DNA of 64,000 bases from Mytilus trossulus (taxonomy: Eukaryota; Mollusca; Bivalvia; Mytilida; Mytilidae): contig NW_026963296.1 of NCBI RefSeq assembly GCF_036588685.1, positions 3,224,001 to 3,288,000 on the forward strand. Direction: 5' to 3'. Shown here piece by piece: positions 41,801 through 52,400 of the stretch; the stretch's first letter is position 1, and every line of letters starts with the position of its first letter. Made by a program: the position numbers and the translations under genes. Under the pieces are notes generated by a model. The model made no database searches, was not told the origin of the DNA, and was given only the letters and a program-made list of their open reading frames with translations.

Positions 41801-42200
41801 TATGTCTGAAACAAGTGTAAACTGAATAGATCTATCGCTACAAATAACAATGGATTTTGACCTCAAGGTGTGGATAGCGGGTTTCTGGAAACCCCTGTGT
41901 CTACATGCCGAAAACACTAGGCATTGTTACTCATAACAATAAAAATTGTTTATTTCTTGAATATCATGAACATAAGAACTTACTAATTGTGTTCAACACA
42001 TAGTGTGTCAAGATATAGATTTTTTTTTTAGGAATTCCAATAGCAAAAACAAGATTAAGCATCTATTTTGCATCGACAGGATGTTCTTTCTAACTTTAAA
42101 ATTCAATATTTTTCTTTTTTGTAATTCATTTGAAAGTCGAAAGATTAATATATTGTCTATTTTAAGGCTCCCTTACCTGCTAAATCATATATTGCCTTGT
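38880..42200. other. 3.3 kb without recognisable gene
   Basis: AT-rich, no splice-bounded coding blocks. A 64-bp duplication (TTCGTTGTTAGATGGACATT...CCCCAGTTCTAT) lies at 41656-41775 and a copy of the repeat at 38370 lies at 41365-41580. Confidence 0.5.
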
Positions 42201-42204
42201 AATG

Positions 42205-43395
42205 TTGTTTGACTTCCTAAGTGTGTGTCCTTTCCATCGCCATTTTCTCTTTTTTTCTCTTCATCAACTGGATATTGGTTGATCTTTTTTACTCATAGAT
42301 CTTTGTTTGAAATCATCTCAGACCATCTGATGTTAAGCATGAACCTGGGACTGTTGTTGATGAAGACTTGGAGTTTTGAAACAGACTTTTTGTTGTTTTC
42401 CAAGTCTCAGCTCAATAATAAGAGTATGGTTTTCACATTGGAATTATAACGCGTATTTTGGTCTCGTGAGTGATGTTTCGTGCTTTCCAAATCAAATTGA
42501 TCCCATCATATTTAATGCAGTTCTAGATTTGCCAATTCTGATTTTTTTTCATCTTTATAGATCTGAGCCGCCAAAATTATCCACTACGCTTCCAATGTAT
42601 GTAAAAGAATCCACTTTTTCTTGAGATTTGGTGTTAACCATCAGACTTGCTATATAGGGACCTTGTATTTGACTTTAAAACATTGATTTTGTTGTGATTT
42701 ATGGAAAGGCCTGTTTCTGATGCTCTCTTTTCATCCTGCTAGTTTGTCCTGCATTCGGTGGTGGTTTTGGGACAGCAACACAACGTCATCTGCAAAGTTT
42801 AGGTCATTCAGCTGGGTGAACATAGTCCATTGAATACCGTTTATTCTGTCGTCTGTGGCATGCTTCATGATCCAGTCAACTGACAGGAGGAATAGCATAA
42901 GTGAAAAAAGACAGTCTTGTGATTGTTGAAGGCCATACGGTGACCTATAGTTGTTAATGTCTGTATCATTTTGGTCTCTTGTGGACAGTTATCTCTTGGC
43001 AATCATACTACAACTTCTTTTTTTTTATATTTACCCAGTTGTAATATCAAATGCCTCTATTTGTTCGCCTCCGTGAATGATCTTACTCTGCATTCCTGTA
43101 GAGGTGTTTCAGATGATTGTAACAAATTAATGCCATAGTGTCTCATCAACTGCCACAACACACCTCTATCTAAGTTGTCAGAGGTTTTAGCGAAGTCGAC
43201 AAAAAACAGAATAAAGTGATGAATTGAACTCTTTCTGGCTTGTTTAAGGATGATACTTCATGTTTCTAATTGATCTGCACATAGTTTGTTTTGTTTGATT
43301 TGAGCGTGGTTGTCACGAATATTTTCCTGTATTGCATTTTTGAGTTGGTTTAACATCTCTATTTAAACTTTCCCAACATTATGTTTTAAGGCGAT
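42205..43395 (-). pseudogene. Decayed non-LTR retrotransposon (LINE) reverse transcriptase
   Basis: On the minus strand, broken frames give RT blocks in order: FFVDFAKTSDNLDRGVLWQL and MRHYGINLL, then ATDDRINGIQWTMFTQLNDL, NFADDVVLLSQN (catalytic FADD at 42796-42785), and SNVKTILLLS near the left end. These are LINE-type RT motifs (A block, B/C blocks and the post-RT SNVKTVLLYG-like block). Many stops. A 110-bp copy of another dispersed repeat (about 42908-43030) is inserted within it. Clade not assigned. Confidence 0.72.
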
Positions 43396-44447
43396 TCGAA
43401 AAAAAATCTAAACCAAATGGTGACGCTGTATAATCCTGTGTAACCAATGCAACATTTTTGATGAAATATATAACATTAATAATCTTTGTACTTTTTATAA
43501 AAAAATTATCGCCGAAAATGTAAAACAGATATTTCCTTATCAAATGGCAAAACCAAAAGCTCAAACACATCATTCGAAAGGGGGAAAACGTCATGTAATT
43601 AATTACTGCAAGTGTTCCTCGTTTTACAATTATCGATTATCAATTGTGCTGATATTAGTTGAGCAGAATCACGGAGGACGTTACTTCGGGTTTTACTGGA
43701 CACCTTTAAATTTTATATCAAGATAACCTTTTTGGTGTAACTTAAGAATGGCCAACGTAGGTAGATACAAGTATCTTGTATTAAAGAGGGATAAATCCTA
43801 CTTTGTAAAGGATCACTCTGATTCAAACAAAAAATTCTCTGAAACTGACATTATCAAGATGCTTGATTTCTTGATTGACAACATATTTGTTACGTTCGGA
43901 GGACATGTTTTTCAACTGTCGGCATTCCAGTGGAAACAAATTGTGACCCTCTTCTTGTCGACTTTTTTCTTTATAAGTATGAGGCTTACTTCATACAGGA
44001 ACTTCTTAGGAAGAAAGACAAGAAGTTAGCGATATCCTTTAACTCTACTTTCCGCTATATAGATGATGTTCTTTCACTAAAGAATTCAAAATTTGGTGAC
44101 TATTTGGAACGCATCTATCCCATCGAACTAGAGATAAAGGATACTACAGATACAGTTAAGTCGGGCTCATATCTTGACTAACATCTAGAAATTGACAATG
44201 AGGGTCGGTTGAAAAACAAAACTTTACAACAAAAGATATGATTTCAGCTTTGGACATTTCGTCCCCGAGGGTATCACCAGCCCAGTATATCAATAATGTG
44301 GTCATTTTTATAAATTTTCTGTTTACAAAACTTTTTCGAAAAACTAAGGATTTTCTTATTCCAGGCAAAGATTACCTTAGCCGTATTTGGCACAACTTTT
44401 TTGGAATTTTGGATCCTCAATGCTCTTCAACTTTGTATTTGATATGA

Positions 44448-44490
44448 GCGTCACTGATGAGTCTTATGAAGACGAAACGAGCGTCTCGTA
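44448..44490 (+). ncRNA. Hammerhead ribozyme motif, unit 1 of the dimer
   Basis: Core CTGATGA 44454-44460, stem II GTCTT/AAGAC (44461-44465 with 44469-44473), GAAA 44474-44477, short stem III ACG/CGT (44477-44479 with 44482-44484), cleavage triplet GTC ending at 44485. Stem I (GCGTCA 44448-44453) has a degraded partner TCGTAC, so cleavage is doubtful although all core bases are present. Confidence 0.75.
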
Positions 44491-44796
44491 CTTAATTATA
44501 ATCCTGGTACCTTTGATAACTATTTACATCATTGGGTCGATGCCACTGCTGGTGGACGTTTCGTCTCCGAGGGTATCACCAGCCCAGTACGAAGTGTTGA
44601 CATGAATATCATTAACGTGGTCATTTTTATAGATTTCCTGTTTACAAAACTTAACTTTTTTTTGAAAAACTAAGGATTTTCTTATCCAAGGCAAGGATTA
44701 CCTTAGCCGTATTTGGCACAACTTTTTTGGAATTTTGGATCCTCAATGCTGTTCAACTTTGTACCTCTTTTTGGCTTCAAAAATATTTTGATATGA

Positions 44797-44840
44797 GCGT
44801 CACTGATGAGTCTTATGAAGACTAAATGTGTGTCTGGCGT
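44797..44840 (+). ncRNA. Hammerhead ribozyme motif, unit 2 of the dimer, core mutated
   Basis: Stem I GCGTCA/TGGCGT (44797-44802 with 44835-44840) is intact, CTGATGA 44803-44809 and stem II GTCTT/AAGAC are intact, but the conserved GAAA reads TAAA at 44823-44826. That G (G12) is the general base of cleavage, so this copy should be inactive. Confidence 0.75.
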
Positions 44841-45229
44841 ACTAAATTATAGTCCTGGTACCTTTGATAACTATTCCGATTGTGAACTTTCCATTTCTAA
44901 GTAGCAACATTCCAGCAGCACCTGCATAATGGGTATATATTTCCCAATTGATACGATATGCTCTACTTGCATTTCCTATCATGATTTTCTTGATAGAGGG
45001 TTGCTGCTCACAAGGCAGCTATTAAACCAAGAGTTCCAAATGGTGAAGTTGAAATCATCCCTTCGTAAATTTTACGAATGCCATTACAAGTTGGTTGACG
45101 GTTATGGAATAACAGTTTCACAATAGTATCGGATATGTTCCTTACGTCGTAACTAATATCCCCTTCCCTTTCATGAATGTGACCTACCAAATTAGACTAT
45201 TTACCAGATTTGTTATTACATAAGCAACA

Positions 45230-45460
45230 CGACCAGTGCCACATGTGGAGCAGGATCTGCTCACCCTTCCAGAGCACCTGAGATCACCCCTAGTTTTTGG
45301 TGGGGTTGGTGTTGCTTATGCTTTAGTTTTCTATGTTGTGTCATGTGTACTATTGCTTGTCTGTTTGTCTTTTTCATTTTTAGCCATGGCATTGTCAGTT
45401 TATTTTTGATTTATGAGTTTGACTGTCCCTCTGGTATCTTTTGTCCCTCTTTATGGAATT
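45230..45460 (-). repeat. Dispersed repeat, reversed copy
   Basis: Plus-strand GTGGAGCAGGATCTGCTCAC, TTTTAGCCATGGCATTGTCA and GTTTGACTGTCCCTCTGGTA are the reverse complement of the copy at 38615. Confidence 0.75.
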
Positions 45461-45708
45461 CACAGAACGCCTCTTAATATATTCAGGTGTTAGCACAATC
45501 AAGGAAAAAAATCGAATCTACAGGACAACCTTGATATTCACATACCACTACTCAATTGTCTGTTGCTAGCAGAATCAGGGACAACCTTGATATTCACATA
45601 CCACTACTCAATTGTATGTTGCTAGCAGAATTAAGAAAAAGTTTGGAATTCACAGGCCAGCATTTAAGTGTCACTGATTGACACTTTAACATAGCAGACA
45701 TAATAAAC

Positions 45709-46252
45709 TTTATTATTTATCACAGAAGTACATACATAAACATGATTACATCAACAATTAAATATTGCACATATTGTCAAAAATATTTCGTCACTTGAAA
45801 ATATTTATATTCCTCTATTAGAGTTCAAATTATATAAATTCACAGTGCTGAACTGTAAACTAATTATATGACTTTAAATTGCAGTATAATGCATTATTAT
45901 TATACTAATTACTTTTAATCTACCATGTAAAAAGATAATTTGATGTTTTTTTCCTTCAACACAGGATGAATTATTTTGCTCCATAACACCAATTTTTATG
46001 TTCATATAAGACTTTAATAGTCATTCACCAATATTTAAGGAGATTTTAGAATTATGTTCTTTCGAGACCCACCAAATAATACCAATGCAAAGATATCAAA
46101 GTCTTAGTCAGCCTTAAAAAAATTTCTTGCAATTTAAAAAAAAAATCAATTTCTTGATAAGGAGCTCCATAACCTATCAATATTTTTAGCTTATTTTGTT
46201 TTTTTTAACTTCAACTTATAGTACCAATTTTAAATTCTATATTTTTTTTATT
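45709..46252 (-). promoter_or_regulatory. Candidate MTMR9 3' UTR polyadenylation signals
   Basis: AATAAA occurs on the minus strand at 46252-46247 and again at 45714-45709, about 120 and 660 nt after the stop codon. Either could set the 3' end. The DNA is AT-rich enough that chance matches are common, so this is weak. Confidence 0.3.
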
Positions 46253-46369
46253 TCACCTATTTACATCCTTAAGACAAGATGGAATGTGAAAGTGTCTATC
46301 CTGGTATTTAAAATCTGTAGATATATATATCATAAATTAGTCCAGCAAAGTTTGTCCTGAATATTGACC

Positions 46370-46454
46370 TCATTTTGGTATACAATCAACACCAAGTTCT
46401 GAGGGAAGAATCAGTCCAACTCCTAGTGCTTCTCTTTCTAATGAGGCAAGTTGT
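46370..46454 (-). CDS. MTMR9: MTMR9 terminal exon with stop
   Basis: Acceptor TTATTTCAG, then 27 codons (RQLASLEREALGVGLILP ending GVDCIPK) and TGA at 46372-46370. It continues the coiled coil for one or two turns and then a hydrophobic tail. No later exon is needed. Confidence 0.9.
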
Positions 46455-49400
46455 CTGAAATAAAATAACAGCAATCATATATTATCAGCAATAACAACCA
46501 ACCAAAAATCAATCAATCAATTAATCATTCTAATGCAACAGTGTTCATTTTCATTGGATATGTCATCAATTTTCATAGTGTCAATTCAAAATTGATGCTA
46601 TGAAAATGTATAAGCAAACAAAGGCAACTTATGACAGACTTTCAATGCATGATTTGACGTTGGTTTCTGTCAATTTCAATAGAATGGAGATAAAAATAAT
46701 TCATTTCAAGCTCTGATGGCATTGATTGGCTAACATGTAGCCAATAAACTTAATTTGCTACCATCAAATCATTGATAAAAGAAATAACTTCTAATTTGAT
46801 GATTATCAAATCACTTGTCCCATTGGACATCTAATATGTTGTCTATTTTTACTTTTTGTTGGTGGAATGTACAAGTACCTTTGTTTTTGTTAGATATATT
46901 TCTATTTGTATCCATCTGACAAGTTAAGCCTTTTTTGACTGCTTTTTATAGTTCATTCTTATTTTGAACTTTCCAGGTTATGGAAGGGTTGAAATCCAAC
47001 TTACATGTTTAACCTCACCACATCCTAGTATGTATGTGTCTGTTCCAAGTCTGCAAGAACTTTCAGATCTGTACTTAGTGTCTTTTTGTTGTTGGGATGT
47101 ACAAGTACCCTTCCGTGTTGCTGTTGCTGTGTTACATATTTGCTTTTTGATACTGGTAATTATTTTTTACATAAATTAGGTAGTAAGTTTTTTCGTTTTA
47201 ATTGTTTTACATTTGACATTTCAGGGTCTTTTATAGCTGACTATGGGGTATGGGCTTTGCTCACTGTTGAAGGCCATATGGTGACGGTATAACTGGTTGC
47301 AATTGAAACTTTACAGTTATTATCATAACTTTTTATTAAATATATTGCCATTTATATAAATGGTAACAGCTATGTGGAATCATGGAGCAGAATTCACAAA
47401 AGTCATAACTGTATCATTATTTGCCTTCAATCTTCTCTGTTATTTTTAAGTGGTTATCATGTTTAATGGTTGTTTGGTATAATAATTTCTTCATTTTTCA
47501 CAAAACAACAAAATGAGACAAATATGAGCTTTAACTTTATATCTATATCTATTTAATATCACTATATAGTATGTATGGTTACCTCCTTAGTTTGGTGACC
47601 TTTGACCTTAATTCCTTGTCATACTCTCTAATTTTACTGACTTCCTGCCAAGCCTCCTTCTGTTTTGATTGGTCAATTATTGATCTCTGGTATAACCCAG
47701 ACCACAACACCTGCAAAAACAAAAATAACTGAATATCTTGAATAGACAGAAATCAGATAAAAATGTGTGATGTAGAATTTAATACACTTACGACAGGTAA
47801 AGAAGTAAGTATTATTACAAACAAGAATGTGTCCATAGAATACAGATGCCCCACCCAAACTACTTCAGTGGACCGTAAAATTTTGGGAAAAACTCTTTGG
47901 CATTAAAATTAGAAAGATCATAGCATAGGAAACATGTGAACTAAGTTTCAAGTTAATTGGACTTCAACTTCATCAAAAACTATCTTGACCAAAAACTTTA
48001 ACATGAGGTTGGACAAAAAGACAGACAAATGGACACACAAACTGAAAAAATATAGGGTACTTCAGATATGAAATTAAAAGAGAAATGCTATATTACATAC
48101 CAAACTTTGTGGAGCTACAGAGGGCCATATAACTCGAGGATTAGGATCATACATAGGATTAAGATACTTCTGTAAAACTTCTGGTCTTGCTAAATATGTC
48201 CTGTAAATAAAGTTAAAAGATTAAAATATGTTACCAAGGCCATTCTTAAATCCAAGCATTCAAACTAAAGAGTTCTAAAAGAATAAGTTTAATCAACAAT
48301 TCAGTGCTTAAACACCTTTACAGTAAACAAGTAACACCTGTATCTCATGTGTGACCCACATGTATCTCATGTGTAACCTACGTGTATCTCATGTGTAACC
48401 TACGTGTATCTCATGTGTAACCCACATGTATCTCATGTGTAACCCACATGTATCTCATGTGTAACCTACGTGTATCTCATGTGTAACCCACATGTATCTC
48501 ATGTGTAACCCACATGTATCTCATGTGTAACCCACATGTATCTCATGTGTAACCCACATGTATCTCATGTGTAACCCACATGTATCTCATGTGTAACCCA
48601 CATGTATCTCATGTGTAACCTATGTGTATCTCATGTGTAACCCACATGTATCACATGTGTAACCAACATGTATCTCATGTGTAACCCACATGTATCTCAT
48701 GTGTAACATAATCACAAACTTCAGGCCATTGTTTACAAAGCTGTTGACAAAAGTGACGCCAAAAAGGAGAGACAAAAATGGTATACAATGTACAATTTCA
48801 AATGAAAAATCTTAAATGGATATTTTCTCAATCTTTATTTTCAATTCAAGCTTTAAACTTTAAAACTTTAAACTATAATGACCTTATAATCATCACCCAA
48901 TATGGGTCAGGACCTATTTTACCTTAAAATGTTAAAAGGACAAAGTGTTTTCTTGATGAATAATGACTAGAAACAAGATAGTTGTAGCATTTTATGGGGA
49001 TTTTTTTCTAAATAAATGATGATTTAATTAAAACTTTTCTTCAATTACCATAAAGAGACTGTTCTTGAGGACAATTTACACTCTTTTCTTTTCTTCCCAT
49101 TATTGCACAGGAATGTACCTAAAAATAGAAAAAAATATCCAATAACAACAAGCACAAAAAGACTGTTCCTTTAACCACAAAACCAGGGACAAACAAACTG
49201 GTTGACACATGTAATATTTGGCTGACACATGTTTGATATATATTTTACACATGACTGATACATTTTTTTCATAAATGGTCTATTTTGATGACACCTGGTT
49301 GAGAAATGGTCTATCTTGATGACACCTGGTTGACAAATGGTTTATTTTGATGACACCTGGTTGACAAATGGTCTATTTTGATGACACCTGGTTGACAAAT

Positions 49401-52400
49401 GGTCTATTTTGATGACACCTGGTTGACAAATGGTCTATTTTGATGACACCTGGTTGACAAATGGTCTATTTTGATGACACCTAGTTGACATATATTATAA
49501 ATGACTGACGCCTGGTTGACAAGTGGTATATTTTGTTGAAAACAGGTTGGCATATGATCTTTATTGGTGACATATGGTCTTTATTGGTGACATATGGTAA
49601 ATACTGATGAAAATGTATATATGGTCGACAAAGGGTATAAATGGTTGACACATGGTGTATATGGTTGGCATATGGTATCATGATTGCTAATCTCTTTCTA
49701 ATGGTTACCATGCCTGATGACCTCTGACTAAAGATTATCCTACCTGATGATTTCTCCCAAGACAAATGCCAATATTTATCTCCTTCTTAATACATTGTAG
49801 TTCTGAATCTATACAAGATTAAGTTGTAGCCAGCTTCTGTTTTCTACTTATTATATCACTTACCAAATTGTGAGGAGTAGGTGTGTTCGAACAGCAGGAC
49901 AAGAAACTCTTCATTGAACTCAAATGAACAAGGAAACTGTTGCCATATCTACAATGTAAACAACACTTTAACAATTGAAACTGTTGCCATATCTACAATG
50001 TAAACAACACTTTAACAATTGAAACTGTTGCCATATCTACCATGTAAACAACGCTTTAACAAGTGAAACTGTGAGCTATTGCTCACTGATGATACCCCTG
50101 CCCAAATACTTGACAGAAAAAAGGAAGTTGTTGAGTGATGAATCTGAAAAAGCATCAAATGGTATAGCTGAATTATATAAACCCGGAAACCAAACTTCAG
50201 AAATCCTTGTAATGCAGTTCCAGAGAAAAATGTGACGATAAATTTTCAACTTGGATGTTATGTGTAAAATGATGTAAGTGTTTGGTAAACAGGAAGTTGT
50301 TAAGTGGTGAATCTAAAAATGCATCACACGGTAAACTGGACTTATATAAACTTAATAAATATAAATTTTTGTAATGTAGTTCCTTAGAAAATTGCTACCA
50401 AAAATATTCATGTGACGGACTGACAGATGGATGGATGGATGGATGGAAGGATGAATGGACCAACAGACAGAGACAAAACAGTATACCCCCACTTGTTTAA
50501 AGCAGGCGGGTAATCATCCCTTAAAGCAAAGAAGTATAATATATATATATATACATGCCAGTGTAACGGGTCTGTCTCTGAGTATTCAAGACAACAATGA
50601 AGATCATTTTATTGATAATTAGTTCATGTGTCCCAGAAGAAATAAAAAACCTTTGTAGAATAGCCTGTAATAAACATATTTAACCCTGCCACATTTTTTT
50701 GAGACTGTCCCAAGTCAGGAGCCTCTGGCCTTTTTTCTTCATGTATGATTTTAAATATAAGTTCATTTATATATTTCAGAGTTTTTTATGACATCCATCT
50801 TCACTGAACTAGTATTCATGTTTTGGGGGCCAGCTGAAGCACACCTCCGAGTGTGGGATTTTCTTGCTGTGTTGATGACCTATTGGTGGATTACAGCTGG
50901 TGTCTGCTCTTTGGTCGGGTTGTTGTCTCTTTGACACATTCCCCATTTCCATTCTAAATTTTATAAAATAATAAACTGTTGATTCAGAAATATGTCTAGT
51001 CTTTCTGTTATTTTAAAATATTGTAAATGTTTAATGCAAACATTGAAATTAAAATGGCAATACTTTAACAAACTCTGCAAAGCATTCAAAGTAAATGGAA
51101 CATGACTGAAGGTGCAAAGTCGATGGAACAGGACTGAAGGTGTAAAGTCGATGGAACATGACTGAAGGTGTAAAGTCCATGGAACATGACTGAAGGTGTA
51201 GAGTCAATGGAACATGACTGAAGGTGTAAAGTCAATGGAACATGACTGAAGGTGTAAAGTTAATGGAACATGACTGAAAGTGTAAAGTCAATGGAACAGG
51301 ACTGAAGGTGTAAAGTCCATGGAACATGACTGAAGGTGTAGAGTCAATGGAACATGACTGAAGGTGTAGAGTCAATGGAACATGACTGAAGGTGTAAAGT
51401 CAATGGAACAAGACTGAAGGTGTAAAGTCAATGGAACATGACTGAAGGTGTAAAGTCAATGGAACATGACTGAAGGTGTAAAGTCAATGGAACATGACTG
51501 AAGGTGTAAAGCCAATGGAACATGACTGAAGGTGTAAAGTCAATGGAACATGACTGAAGCTGTAAAGTCAATGGAACATGACTGAAGGTGTAAAGTCAAT
51601 GGAACATGACTGAAGGAGTCAATGGAACATGACTGAAGGTGTAAAGTCAATGGAACATGACTGAAGGTGTAAAGTTAATGGAACATGACTGAAAGTGTAA
51701 AGTCAATGGAACAGGACTGAAGGTGTAAAGCCAATGGAACATGACTGAAGGTGTAAAGTCAATGGAACATGAATGAAGGTGTAAAGTCAATGGAACATGA
51801 CTGAAGGTGTAAAGTCAATGGAACATGACTGAAGGTGTAAAGTCAATGGAACATGACTGAAGGTGTAAAGGCAATGGAACATGACTGAAGGTGTAAAGTC
51901 AATGGAACATGACTGAAGGTGTAAAGTCAATGGAACATGACTGAAGGTGTAAAGTCAATGGAACATGACTGAAGGTGTAAAGTCAATGGAACATGACTGA
52001 AGCTGTAAAGTCAATGGAACATGACTGAAGGTGTAAAGTCAATGGAACATGACTGAAGGTGTAAAGTCAATGAAGGATAAATGCCAATAAAATTACATTT
52101 ATCAATTATCTATAAACTGAACTAAAAACAAAATATGTGATTTTTTTATATTCAGTTAACCATGGAAATGAAATGTACAAATGCTAATAGAATTTTTTAA
52201 CTCATATTATTGGCTTATTATGAGTGGTCAGGCCTCTACATTATCATTTTTTCTCACTTGTCCCTTCGGACAAGTTGCAAGAAAATCAACTTGTCCGAAC
52301 TTTTAACTCACTTGTCCGAATTTATAATTGAAAATCCTCCATATTGATTATACATGTTATATGTATATGTAAAAATAACACCTGCCCTTTGATTGTACCT

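Larger units (their letters stand above)
44246..44875 (+). mobile_element. Tandem dimer of a hammerhead-ribozyme unit inside the Penelope-like RT
   Basis: Two head-to-tail copies of a ~300-330 bp unit (44246-44547 and 44548-44875). Each runs from GGACRTTTCGTCYCCGAGG through TTAGCCGTATTTGGCACAAC and GGATCCTCAATGCT to a hammerhead core and the tail GGTACCTTTGATAACTATT. RT coding is readable directly up to the left end (...YDF) and resumes directly after the right end (PIVNFPF), so the dimer was inserted into, or recombined into, the RT. Same strand as the RT. Comparable dimers with hammerheads are known as Penelope pseudo-LTRs and as short metazoan retrozymes. Confidence 0.8.
43742..45130 (+). 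pseudogene. Decayed Penelope-like retroelement reverse transcriptase
   Basis: Reading fragments in changing frames spell a Penelope-like RT: RYKYLVLKRDKSYFVKDHSD from about 43760, KMLDFLIDNIFVTFGGHVFQ, then after a frameshift near 43925 GIPVETNCDPLLVDFFLYKY, FRYIDDVLSLKNSKFGDYL (catalytic YIDD at 44056-44067), YPIELEIKDTTDT, and after an interruption PIVNFPFLSSNIPAAPA, SYHDFLDRGLLLTRQLLN and VKLKSSLRKFYECHYKL. YIDDVLS and the following blocks are those of Penelope-like elements, not of LTR or LINE polymerases. I see no GIY-YIG endonuclease. In-frame stops and frameshifts show it is dead. A hammerhead-bearing dimer (44246-44875) interrupts the gene. Confidence 0.85.
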
